From: Rhodospirillaceae bacterium
GTDB taxonomy: Bacteria; Pseudomonadota; Alphaproteobacteria; UBA8366
Assembly: GCA_002722095.1 (NCBI GenBank)
Contig: PBKG01000004.1
Location: forward strand, 158,830-164,013
Direction of reading: 5' to 3'
DNA: 5,184 bases
Shown here: piece after piece, positions 1 through 5,184 of the stretch
Layout of the letters: each line of letters opens with the position of its first letter
Numbering within the stretch: position 1 is the first letter of the stretch
Translations under genes and position numbers: made by a program
The notes under the pieces: model-generated
Told to the model about the DNA's origin: nothing
Seen by the model: only the letters and a program-made list of their open reading frames with translations
Database searches by the model: none

Positions 1-51
1 TTGCTCGGTCAATTCGTCGTCGGTCTTTTGTCGTACGTCGGCTGCTTTCAT
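1..51 (-). CDS. rpmC: 50S ribosomal protein L29, N-terminal fragment (gene runs off the window)
   Basis: L29 is a small helical protein at the exit-tunnel mouth, beside L23. Only 17 codons are inside the window: MKAADVRQKTDDELTEQ. This resembles the usual L29 opening, a MKxxDLRxKTxEEL-type sequence. The ATG at 49-51 is preceded by an AGGAG site at 60-64 with 8 nt spacing, inside the 20-bp gap after rplP. Position directly after rplP is where rpmC stands in the canonical S10 operon. The short fragment and the right context together make the call strong. The rest of the gene, and probably rpsQ after it, lies below position 1. Confidence 0.92.
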   Translation of the reverse strand, partial: MKAADVRQKTDDELTEQ

Positions 52-71
52 CGTCCCGTCTCCTAAAAGCC

Positions 72-485
72 TTAACTGCCGATGCGCGTTACGAAACGCG
101 TTTTGACCGGCAGTTTCGCCGCTGCCAATTCGAAGGCCCGGCGCGCAGTCGTGGTCTCGACACCATCGAGCTCGAACATGATCCGGCCTGGTTTGACCCG
201 ACACATCCAATATTCCGGCGTGCCCTTACCCTTACCCATGCGAACTTCGGCGGGCTTCTGACTCACCGGCACATCGGGAAAAATTCTGATCCAAACACGA
301 CCGGCACGCTTGATATGGCGCGTGATGGTACGCCGTGCGGCCTCGATCTGGCGTGATGTGACGCGACCCGGCGTCGTTGCCTTGAGACCAAAACTGCCGA
401 AGTTAAGGCTCGTGCCACCTTTGGCCATGCCTTTCAAACGACCTTTTTGCTGCTTGCGGTATTTCGTCCGCTTTGGACTAAGCAT
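72..485 (-). CDS. rplP: 50S ribosomal protein L16
   Basis: L16 joins late in large-subunit assembly and helps position the A-site tRNA and the peptidyl-transferase centre. The 137 residues compare with 136 in E. coli. Signatures are [16 protein letters not shown] at the start, [20 protein letters not shown] (33-52), [12 protein letters not shown] (67-78), [13 protein letters not shown] (81-93), and [16 protein letters not shown] (117-132). Arg82 in RMGKGKG aligns with E. coli Arg81, the residue hydroxylated by the RoxA/YcfD oxygenase; whether this organism has that enzyme is not shown here. The ATG at 483-485 has a GGGAGA site at 493-498, 7 nt upstream, within the 24-bp gap after rpsC. The stop is TAA, 20 bp before rpmC. 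Complete, with no anomaly. Confidence 0.98.
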   Translation of the reverse strand: MLSPKRTKYRKQQKGRLKGMAKGGTSLNFGSFGLKATTPGRVTSRQIEAARRTITRHIKRAGRVWIRIFPDVPVSQKPAEVRMGKGKGTPEYWMCRVKPGRIMFELDGVETTTARRAFELAAAKLPVKTRFVTRIGS

Positions 486-509
486 CGTTTCGTCTCCCGA
501 GCACGGGCC

Positions 510-1184
510 CTATCGGACCTGTTGCTCCTGCAATAATTTGTCTTGCGCCATCGGGTCGTGGGCCAAAATTTCGCCCTTGAACACCCAAACCTTGACCCCA
601 CAGGCGCCATAAGTCGTTTGCGCCGTCGAGGTGCCGTAATCCACATCCGCACGGAGCGTGTGCAATGGCACGCGCCCTTCGCGATACCATTCGGTTCGTG
701 CGATTTCCGCACCACCCAGACGCCCGGCACAATTGATCCGAATGCCCTCGGCGCCGAGGCGCATCGCAGATTGTACGGCCCGTTTCATCGCCCGCCGGAA
801 CGCCACCCGACGCACCAACTGCTGGGCGATATTATCTGCAACCAATTTCGCATCGAGCTCGGGCTTGCGAATTTCGACAATGTTGAGCGCCACATCGCCT
901 TCGGTCATTTTGGCGATGTCTTGGCGCAACAGTTCGATATCCGCGCCCTTCTTACCGATGACAACGCCGGGGCGCGCGGTATGGATCGTGATACGTGCCT
1001 TTTTAGCCGGCCGCTCGATCACCACTTTGGCAACACCCGCCTGATTCAAACGTTCGAAGATATAATCGCGAAGTTTCAGGTCCTGATGGAGCAAATCGCC
1101 ATAGTCTCCGTCCGCATACCATCGTGAATCCCAAGTCCGGTTGATGCCGAGCCGAAGCCCGATCGGATTAACTTTCTGGCCCAT
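510..1184 (-). CDS. rpsC: 30S ribosomal protein S3
   Basis: S3 lies at the mRNA entry channel of the small-subunit head and contributes to the helicase activity of the ribosome. The 224 residues are close to the 233 of E. coli. The N-terminus [19 protein letters not shown] is diagnostic. A type II KH domain follows with [17 protein letters not shown] (71-87), whose GKKG loop is at 77-80. The basic run AFRRAMKRA keeps Arg130, Arg131 and Lys134, equivalent to the E. coli helicase residues Arg131, Arg132 and Lys135. The C-terminal domain shows [35 protein letters not shown] sequence (154-184) and [21 protein letters not shown]. The start is the ATG that overlaps the rplV stop, served by GGGAGGAGG. 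The TAG stop is 24 bp before rplP. The gene is complete. Confidence 0.98.
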   Translation of the reverse strand: MGQKVNPIGLRLGINRTWDSRWYADGDYGDLLHQDLKLRDYIFERLNQAGVAKVVIERPAKKARITIHTARPGVVIGKKGADIELLRQDIAKMTEGDVALNIVEIRKPELDAKLVADNIAQQLVRRVAFRRAMKRAVQSAMRLGAEGIRINCAGRLGGAEIARTEWYREGRVPLHTLRADVDYGTSTAQTTYGACGVKVWVFKGEILAHDPMAQDKLLQEQQVR

Positions 1185-1200
1185 TATTCGGCCTCCTCCC
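1182..1200 (-). promoter_or_regulatory. rplV-rpsC junction: TAATG overlap with strong ribosome binding site
   Basis: On the coding strand the perfect Shine-Dalgarno run GGGAGGAGG (1192-1200) sits within the last rplV codons, 7 nt before the rpsC ATG (1184-1182). That ATG shares one base with the rplV TAA (1186-1184). This is the strongest ribosome site in the window and suggests re-initiation or coupling from L22 to S3. Confidence 0.9.
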
Positions 1201-1564
1201 GCTCTTCGACGATCACAGTCAAATTGCTAAATGGTTTGCGGATACGTCCGACACGGCCGCGCGCCCTTGGCCGGAACCGCTTCATTTCCAATGACTTACC
1301 TACGGTCGCCTCTTTGACATAAAGCCGGTCCACATCCAGTTGATGGTTGTTTTCCGCATTGGCAATCGCGGATTCGAGTACTTTCTTCACTTCACCAGCG
1401 ATCCGACGGCGCGAAAATGTAAGTTCGGCTAGCGCCTTACTCGCTTCCTTGCCGCGAATTGTCTGCGCAACCAGATTGAGCTTTTGCGGGCTGCCCCGGA
1501 GCAGCTTGCCGTAAGCTCTGGCTTCGTTTTCGGCTTCGCGCCGCTTGGCTTTCGGTTTACCCAT
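1184..1564 (-). CDS. rplV: 50S ribosomal protein L22, N-terminally extended form
   Basis: L22 contacts all domains of 23S rRNA, and its beta-hairpin lines the exit tunnel with L4. The 126 residues exceed the 110 of E. coli. The extra part is mainly an N-terminal segment, [18 protein letters not shown], before the core [15 protein letters not shown] (25-39). I recall a similar extension in alphaproteobacterial L22. The helix [15 protein letters not shown] (67-81) and the hairpin [15 protein letters not shown] (94-108) are present. The MKR triplet, whose deletion gives macrolide resistance in E. coli, is intact. The ATG at 1562-1564 has only a close AGGAAAG at 1565-1571, so the ribosome site is rather poor; coupling to rpsS, 18 bp away, may help. 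The acidic last codons (EEREEAE) carry the ribosome site for rpsC, whose ATG overlaps this gene's TAA. Confidence 0.97.
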   Translation of the reverse strand: MGKPKAKRREAENEARAYGKLLRGSPQKLNLVAQTIRGKEASKALAELTFSRRRIAGEVKKVLESAIANAENNHQLDVDRLYVKEATVGKSLEMKRFRPRARGRVGRIRKPFSNLTVIVEEREEAE

Positions 1565-1582
1565 CTTTCCTGCTCGCTCTCA

Positions 1583-1861
1583 CTAAACCCGCTTGGCTTT
1601 CTTGTCCGCAGCGTGCCCGTAGAAAGTCCGGGTCGGCGCGAACTCGCCAAATTTATGGCCGATCATATTTTCAGTAACCAACACGGGAATGAATTTGGTC
1701 CCGTTATGGACACCAAAAGTAAGGCCGACGAATTGCGGCAGAACGGTCGAGCGGCGCGACCATGTCTTGATGACGTCGTTGCGCCCGGAACTGCGGACCT
1801 CTTCTGCCTTCTTCAGCAGATAGCCGTCGACGAATGGACCTTTCCAAACTGAGCGTGACAC
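1583..1861 (-). CDS. rpsS: 30S ribosomal protein S19 (GTG start)
   Basis: S19 is in the head of the small subunit, forms a pair with S13 and contacts the A-site finger of 23S rRNA. The 92 residues equal the E. coli length. Signatures are [18 protein letters not shown] (2-19), [22 protein letters not shown] (33-54) and [18 protein letters not shown] (66-83). The start codon is GTG at 1859-1861, read from cac on the plus strand. It is fixed by the conserved N-terminus and by an AAGGGAG site at 1871-1877 with 9 nt spacing. It follows rplB by 18 bp, ends in TAG, and precedes rplV by 18 bp. It is the only complete gene in the window that does not start with ATG. Identification is secure. Confidence 0.98.
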   Translation of the reverse strand: MSRSVWKGPFVDGYLLKKAEEVRSSGRNDVIKTWSRRSTVLPQFVGLTFGVHNGTKFIPVLVTENMIGHKFGEFAPTRTFYGHAADKKAKRV

Positions 1862-1870
1862 TGCCTAAAA

Positions 1871-1877
1871 CTCCCTT
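1871..1877 (-). promoter_or_regulatory. Shine-Dalgarno site for the rpsS GTG start
   Basis: AAGGGAG on the minus strand sits 9 nt ahead of the GTG at 1859-1861, within the 18-bp rplB-rpsS gap. The strong match supports GTG as the true start despite the weaker codon. Confidence 0.85.
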
Positions 1878-1879
1878 GC

Positions 1880-2713
1880 CTAACGTCTCCGGCCGCGTCG
1901 CCGGATGATCAATTTGCTGCTCGGCTTTTTCTTATTCCGAGTCCGTTTGCCCTTTGTCGGCTTACCCCATGGGGTTACCGGATGGCGGCCACCAGAGGTA
2001 CGCCCTTCGCCACCACCATGGGGATGATCGACGGGGTTCATAGCAACACCGCGCACTTGCGGGCGCTTGCCGAGCCAACGTTTGCGCCCTGCCTTGCCGA
2101 GCGAGATATTTGCCTGATCCGGGTTCGAAACCGCGCCGACGGTGGCCATGCATTCGCCACGCACCATCCGCAATTCGCCCGAGCTGAGTTTGATCTGGGC
2201 GTAACCCTGGTCACGGCCTACAAGCTGAACGTAGGTGCCGGCGGAACGCGCAATCTGGCCGCCCTTGCCGGGCTTCATTTCCACATTGTGAATGATTGTG
2301 CCGACCGGAATACTGTCCAACGGCAATGCGTTGCCTGGCTTAATATCCGCATTAGTGCCAGCCATCACCTGATCGCCCGGCGCGACACGTTGAGGCGCCA
2401 AAATATAGGCTTGCTCGCCATCGTCATACTTGATCAAAGCGATAAAGGCGGTGCGGTTCGGATCATATTCGATCCGTTCTACTGTCGCCGCTACGTCAAC
2501 CTTGCTGCGCTTGAAGTCGATCACGCGATAACGACGCTTGTGACCACCACCACGGCGACGCGCGGTAATACGCCCCTTGTTATTCCGACCGCCCTTTTTG
2601 TTGAGGCCTTCGGTCAAAGTCTTAACCGGACGCCCCTTATAGAGATCCGACCTATCGACCAGGACCAACTCGCGCATGCCGGGCGTAATCGGATTAAAGT
2701 TTTTTAACGCCAT
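1880..2713 (-). CDS. rplB: 50S ribosomal protein L2
   Basis: L2 is a highly conserved large-subunit protein needed for subunit joining and for a functional peptidyl-transferase centre. The 277 residues compare with 273 in E. coli. Seen in order are the N-terminal [17 protein letters not shown], the first RNA-binding part [23 protein letters not shown] (47-69), and [15 protein letters not shown] (82-96). These are followed by [22 protein letters not shown], and the signature [13 protein letters not shown] lies at 226-238. The histidine equivalent to the essential E. coli His229 is present in that motif (here His230). The C-terminus is very basic, with [16 protein letters not shown]. The ATG is 4 bp after the rplW stop. 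Its GGGAG site at 2723-2727, 9 nt upstream, lies in the last rplW codons. The stop is TAG. No anomalies are seen; the gene is complete. Confidence 0.99.
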   Translation of the reverse strand: MALKNFNPITPGMRELVLVDRSDLYKGRPVKTLTEGLNKKGGRNNKGRITARRRGGGHKRRYRVIDFKRSKVDVAATVERIEYDPNRTAFIALIKYDDGEQAYILAPQRVAPGDQVMAGTNADIKPGNALPLDSIPVGTIIHNVEMKPGKGGQIARSAGTYVQLVGRDQGYAQIKLSSGELRMVRGECMATVGAVSNPDQANISLGKAGRKRWLGKRPQVRGVAMNPVDHPHGGGEGRTSGGRHPVTPWGKPTKGKRTRNKKKPSSKLIIRRRGRRR

Positions 2714-2717
2714 GCCC

Positions 2718-3044
2718 CTACACTCCCGTGGTCACGTCGATCGAATGACCTTCTTCGAGGCTGACGATCGCTTTTTTCGTGTGATTTCGACGCCCGGGTC
2801 GACCGCGAAACAATTTTACTTTGCCCTTTTGGCGCAGCGTATTGACCGACTTCACCTTGACGTCGAACAAGGCTTCGACCGCCGCCTTGATCTCCGGCTT
2901 TGTCGCATCCATCGGCACCTTAAAGGTAACCTGACCGTACTGGCCGCCCAACGTCGCCTTTTCGGTGATCACCGGCGAACGGATAATCTCGTACTGGCGT
3001 TCCTTGGTGACGCCCGCCCCGGCTTTGAAATATTTCCAACTCAT
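2718..3044 (-). CDS. rplW: 50S ribosomal protein L23
   Basis: L23 lies at the mouth of the exit tunnel and is the docking site for trigger factor and the signal recognition particle. The 108 residues are slightly longer than the roughly 100 of E. coli. The family core begins at about residue 18 with [13 protein letters not shown]; Glu28 aligns with E. coli Glu18, the trigger-factor contact. Further on come [20 protein letters not shown] and [19 protein letters not shown] (73-91), the usual rRNA-binding segment. The extra length is an N-terminal segment, [17 protein letters not shown]. The start is supported by an ATGA overlap with the rplD stop and by a GGAGG site at 3055-3059, 10 nt upstream. 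No other ATG, GTG or TTG precedes the core in this frame. The stop is TAG, 4 bp before rplB. Identification is secure. Confidence 0.97.
   Translation of the reverse strand: MSWKYFKAGAGVTKERQYEIIRSPVITEKATLGGQYGQVTFKVPMDATKPEIKAAVEALFDVKVKSVNTLRQKGKVKLFRGRPGRRNHTKKAIVSLEEGHSIDVTTGV
3041..3044 (-). other. ATGA stop/start overlap, rplD-rplW
   Basis: The rplD stop TGA (3043-3041) shares bases with the rplW start ATG (3044-3042). With the GGAGG at 3055-3059 inside rplD, this points to translational coupling, so that L4 and L23 are made together. Confidence 0.9.
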
Positions 3045-3661
3045 GACAGACGAGCCTCCAAGCTTTCCACCGCATCCTTGGTCAGCACCAGCGTGTCACG
3101 GCGTAGAATGTCGTACACGTTTGCGCCTTCGCTCGGCAGCACATCCACATTCGGAATATTGCGCGCGGCACGGGCAAATTTTTCGTCTACCGGCGATCCG
3201 CCTACGATCAAGACCCGACCCCAGTCCAGTTTGTCGAGTTTCGCCGCCAGCGTCTGCGTCTTGGCGTCTTTCAACTCCGCGCCATCAAGAATTACCAGCT
3301 TGCCATCCGCTTGTTTGGCCGACAAAGCGGACCGCATGGCGAGCTTGCGGACTTTTTTCGGCAACTTGTGGCCATGACCACGCACCACCGGTCCAAAGAC
3401 TGTCGCCCCGCTCCGCATCTGGCTCACCTTCACCGAGCCCTGACGAGCACGTCCGGTGCCTTTCTGGCGAAACGGCTTCGCGGTCGTACCTTGAATTTCG
3501 CCGCGCGTTTTAACTTTGTGAGTTCCCGCACGTTTCTTTGCGCGCTGGTAATTGACCATGCGCGCAAGAATGTCCTTGCGAACCTCGGCTCCGAAGACTT
3601 CATCTTTAAGATCGATGTCGCCCGCGGCCTTATTTTCTAAGGTGATGATTTTCGCTTTCAT
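3041..3661 (-). CDS. rplD: 50S ribosomal protein L4
   Basis: L4 binds 23S rRNA early in assembly, and its long loop lines the peptide exit tunnel beside L22. At 206 residues it is near the usual size (201 in E. coli). The tunnel loop is clear: [15 protein letters not shown] at residues 62-76, followed by RSGATVFGP. Lys67 aligns with E. coli Lys63, a position where change gives macrolide resistance; here it is the wild-type lysine. The Rossmann-like globular part follows with [10 protein letters not shown] and VLIVGG. The ATG lies only 6 bp after the rplC stop. An AAGGA 10 nt upstream, at 3672-3676, falls inside the last rplC codons, and a closer AAGGA at 3665-3669 spans the stop, so translation is probably coupled. 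Its TGA stop overlaps the rplW ATG. In E. coli L4 represses its own operon through the S10 leader; no such leader is visible here. Confidence 0.98.
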   Translation of the reverse strand: MKAKIITLENKAAGDIDLKDEVFGAEVRKDILARMVNYQRAKKRAGTHKVKTRGEIQGTTAKPFRQKGTGRARQGSVKVSQMRSGATVFGPVVRGHGHKLPKKVRKLAMRSALSAKQADGKLVILDGAELKDAKTQTLAAKLDKLDWGRVLIVGGSPVDEKFARAARNIPNVDVLPSEGANVYDILRRDTLVLTKDAVESLEARLS

Positions 3662-3667
3662 CGTTCC

Positions 3668-4564
3668 TTAGTCCTTCTTCTCTTCTTCGCCGGCATCTTC
3701 TGAAGTCTCTTCGGCTTCTGCCGCCGGCTCGTCCGCTGGGGCTTCTTCCGGAGCGGCTTCTTCCGGAGCGGCTTCTTCCGGAGCCGGTTCTTCAGCAGGA
3801 GCCGCCTCTGCGGGCGCTTCCTCGGTCACCGTCTCTTCCTCGGCGGGCACCTCATCGGCCGGCGCTCCATCGCCGCCCTCTGCTTCGCCCACGCCCTTAA
3901 GGCCGGCCGGGAACGGCGCCTCCTCGGGCAAATCCTTTTTCACAGCGTCTTGAACTTTAACCCAAGTACCTTTGGAACCGGGAACGGCCCCTTTGACCAA
4001 GATCAATCCATTTTCTTCGTCGGTTTCGACGACTTCGAGATTCTGCGTCGTTACCTGGGTCGCGCCCATGTGGCCTGCCATCTTCTTGCCTTTGAAGACC
4101 TTGCCTGGATCCTGGCACTGACCTGTGGACCCGTGGGCCCTATGCGAAATCGATACACCGTGGCTCGCACGCAACCCGGCAAAACCGTGGCGCTTCATCG
4201 CACCAGCAAAGCCCTTACCGATGCTCTCGCCGGTGACATCAACAAATTGGCCAGAGACGAAATGCGTTGCCCCCAACTCGGCGCCGACATCCAGCAGTGC
4301 GTCGTCGCTTACGCGAAATTCAGTCACCTTTTGCTTAGGTTCAACCTTGGCTTTGGCGAAGTGGCCGCGCATGGCATTCGGCGTATTCTTTGCCTTAGCT
4401 TGACCCATGCCGAGTTGGACTGCGTTATAGCCTTCGGTCTCGGTTCGACGCACCGCAACCACGCGGCAATCATCGACCTTCAACACGGTTACCGGCACAT
4501 GTCCTCCATCGTCTGAAAAGACGCGGGTCATGCCCAGTTTCTGTGCCACCAATCCGGTTCGCAT
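3668..4564 (-). CDS. rplC: 50S ribosomal protein L3 with long acidic C-terminal tail
   Basis: L3 is an early-assembling 23S rRNA binding protein whose extended loop reaches toward the peptidyl-transferase centre. The core spans about residues 1-222. It opens with [16 protein letters not shown], and the central loop at 145-167 contains [20 protein letters not shown]. That loop keeps the GQxQ glutamine region that PrmB methylates in E. coli. [13 protein letters not shown] at 187-199 is also typical. The protein is 298 residues against 209 in E. coli. The excess is mostly residues 223-298, which hold about 25 Glu, 20 Ala, 10 Pro and 5 Asp but only 3 Lys and no Arg. This tail is likely disordered and contains an APEEA pentad three times. 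The ATG has a strong AAGGGAG site at 4573-4579, 8 nt upstream. The stop is TAA, 6 bp before rplD. Product identity is certain; the tail's role is unknown. Confidence 0.97.
   Translation of the reverse strand: MRTGLVAQKLGMTRVFSDDGGHVPVTVLKVDDCRVVAVRRTETEGYNAVQLGMGQAKAKNTPNAMRGHFAKAKVEPKQKVTEFRVSDDALLDVGAELGATHFVSGQFVDVTGESIGKGFAGAMKRHGFAGLRASHGVSISHRAHGSTGQCQDPGKVFKGKKMAGHMGATQVTTQNLEVVETDEENGLILVKGAVPGSKGTWVKVQDAVKKDLPEEAPFPAGLKGVGEAEGGDGAPADEVPAEEETVTEEAPAEAAPAEEPAPEEAAPEEAAPEEAPADEPAAEAEETSEDAGEEEKKD
3741..3785 (-). repeat. 15-bp in-frame tandem repeat, three copies, inside rplC tail
   Basis: The plus-strand unit gcttcttccggagcg occurs at 3741-3755, 3756-3770 and 3771-3785. The third copy differs only in its last base. 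A degraded copy with about 10 of 15 matches follows at 3786-3800. On the coding strand each unit encodes the pentad APEEA, giving L3 residues 261-275. Because the unit is a multiple of three, copy gain or loss by slippage would lengthen or shorten the tail without a frameshift. Confidence 0.9.
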
Positions 4565-4594
4565 CTTATCTGCTCCCTTGCGATCAAGTTCAGC

Positions 4595-4903
4595 TTAGAG
4601 CTTGATCTGAACATCTACGCCAGACGCTAGATCGAGCTTCATCAGCGCATCTACCGTCTGCGGTGTCGGGTCGACAATATCGAGCAACCGCTTATGGGTG
4701 CGGACTTCGAATTGTTCCCGACTTTTCTTATCAATGTGCGGCGAGCGCAGCACCGTAACCTTTTCGATACGCGTCGGCAGCGGGATTGGTCCCCGTACCT
4801 GCGCGCCGGTGCGCTTAGCCGTGTTGACGATCTCCTGGGTCGACTGATCGAGTACTCGATGGTCGAACGCCTTTAACCGTATGCGGATGTTTTGACTGTC
4901 CAT
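4595..4903 (-). CDS. rpsJ: 30S ribosomal protein S10 (NusE)
   Basis: S10 sits in the head of the small subunit. As NusE it also joins the NusB/boxA antitermination complex and bridges to NusG. The 102 residues match the usual length (103 in E. coli). Visible family signatures are [10 protein letters not shown] near the start, GPIPLPT at 38-44 and [20 protein letters not shown] at 54-73. Ile57 occupies the position of E. coli Val57, in the loop near the tetracycline site. The ATG at 4901-4903 has a GGAG(A) ribosome binding site at 4911-4915 with about 8 nt spacing. It is the first S10-operon gene, 32 bp after tuf and 30 bp before rplC. That upstream gap is too short for a structured leader of the E. 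coli S10 type, so any control of this operon through rpsJ must work differently. The gene is complete and ends with TAA. Confidence 0.98.
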   Translation of the reverse strand: MDSQNIRIRLKAFDHRVLDQSTQEIVNTAKRTGAQVRGPIPLPTRIEKVTVLRSPHIDKKSREQFEVRTHKRLLDIVDPTPQTVDALMKLDLASGVDVQIKL

Positions 4904-4935
4904 GAGATCGTCTCCAGCTGGCGCCCTATCGCCGT

Positions 4936-5184
4936 TTACTCAGTAATAGAGGTGACGACGCCAGCGCCGACGGTCTTGCCGCCTTCGCGGATTGCAAAGC
5001 GCAACCCTTCGTCCATCGCGATCGGCGCAATCAAATTCACACCCATCGAGATGTTGTCGCCCGGCATCACCATCTCCGTTCCATCCGGCAATTCAACCGT
5101 CCCCGTCACATCCGTCGTACGGAAGTAAAACTGCGGACGGTAATTCGAGAAGAACGGCGTATGACGGCCACCCTCATCCTTCGT
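4936..5184 (-). CDS. tuf: Elongation factor Tu, C-terminal part (gene runs off the window)
   Basis: EF-Tu is the cytoplasmic GTPase that carries aminoacyl-tRNA to the ribosomal A site. Only the last 82 codons are present; the start and the GTPase domain lie beyond position 5184. The fragment begins [12 protein letters not shown] and includes [22 protein letters not shown] and [17 protein letters not shown]. These are hallmarks of EF-Tu domain 3, the beta-barrel that contacts tRNA and EF-Ts. The gene ends with TAA at 4936-4938. The final residues are VVTSITE, where I would expect something nearer VVAKIIE, so the very C-terminus is slightly divergent. Position directly ahead of rpsJ, 32 bp away, matches the tail of a str operon (rpsL-rpsG-fusA-tuf) joined to the S10 operon. 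Identification is secure. Whether the genome has a second tuf copy cannot be told from here. Confidence 0.98.
   Translation of the reverse strand, partial: TKDEGGRHTPFFSNYRPQFYFRTTDVTGTVELPDGTEMVMPGDNISMGVNLIAPIAMDEGLRFAIREGGKTVGAGVVTSITE

Larger units (their letters stand above)
1..5184 (-). other. S10 operon joined to the end of the str operon (tuf)
   Basis: All eleven genes are co-directional on the minus strand, with gaps of 32 bp or less and two overlaps. The order is tuf-rpsJ-rplC-rplD-rplW-rplB-rpsS-rplV-rpsC-rplP-rpmC. No terminator-like hairpin with a T run was noticed at any junction. The simplest reading is one long transcript starting upstream of 5184 and continuing past position 1. 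No stretch over 300 bases lacks a gene. Confidence 0.9.

Noticed and set aside
543..1127. A 194-codon open frame on the plus strand opposite rpsC
   Set aside because: It is antisense to S3, with translated composition typical of a shadow frame (rich in His and Arg, no domain). No supporting signal was seen.
1982..2707. A 241-codon open frame on the plus strand opposite rplB
   Set aside because: It lies wholly antisense to a certain L2 gene, its translation resembles no family I know, and it has no convincing ribosome site. Such mirror frames are common opposite genes of this base composition.
2676..3377. A 233-codon open frame on the plus strand across rplB, rplW and rplD
   Set aside because: It crosses the boundaries of three well-supported genes on the other strand and has no recognisable motif; it is a shadow frame.
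3668..3900. Possibility that the L3 tail is a frameshift artefact or a fusion to another protein
   Set aside because: The tail keeps one reading frame to a TAA placed 6 bp before rplD, as expected in this operon. Its last codons supply the rplD ribosome site, and it shows no recognisable second domain.
3950..4516. A 188-codon open frame on the plus strand opposite rplC
   Set aside because: It is antisense to the conserved core of L3 and shows no family resemblance or start signal.
4914..4925. Overlapping palindromes ccagctgg and ggcgcc in the tuf-rpsJ gap
   Set aside because: They overlap the rpsJ ribosome site and give only loopless or very short hairpins, with no T run. They are too weak to call a terminator or operator.

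Overview
The window is a stretch of the conserved ribosomal-protein superoperon of a bacterium. Everything is on the minus strand, so it reads from high to low coordinates: tuf (3' end only), rpsJ, rplC, rplD, rplW, rplB, rpsS, rplV, rpsC, rplP, rpmC (5' end only). This is the canonical S10 operon order (S10-L3-L4-L23-L2-S19-L22-S3-L16-L29), with the elongation factor Tu gene directly in front of it. That join places the end of the str operon against the start of the S10 operon.

The protein sequences suggest an alphaproteobacterium, possibly near the Rhodospirillales type. The hints are the L22 form with a basic N-terminal extension and an '[10 protein letters not shown]' core, the S3 ending '[13 protein letters not shown]', and the L3 '[23 protein letters not shown]'-like loop (split here across residues 145-167), together with the tuf-rpsJ linkage. 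This assignment is by recollection of family sequences, not by a search.

Layout: tuf occupies 4936-5184. rpsJ and rplC follow after gaps of 32 and 30 bp. From rplC down to rpmC the genes are packed with gaps of 4 to 24 bp or with overlaps: rplD/rplW share ATGA and rplV/rpsC share TAATG. No intergenic space exceeds 32 bp, so there is no room for a sizeable promoter, attenuator or RNA gene between genes. No terminator, tRNA, repeat array or mobile element was seen. The window very likely lies inside one polycistronic transcript, with its promoter upstream (beyond position 5184) and spc-operon genes continuing below position 1.

The products work together in the ribosome. S10, S19 and S3 belong to the head of the small subunit. 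L3, L4, L23, L2, L22, L16 and L29 belong to the large subunit: L2, L3 and L16 near the peptidyl-transferase centre, L4 and L22 lining the exit tunnel, L23 and L29 at the tunnel mouth. EF-Tu delivers aminoacyl-tRNA.

The one clearly unusual feature is a 76-residue Glu/Ala/Pro-rich acidic tail on L3, containing a 15-bp in-frame tandem repeat. Otherwise this is an ordinary, intact housekeeping region, and I found no evidence of an undescribed system.
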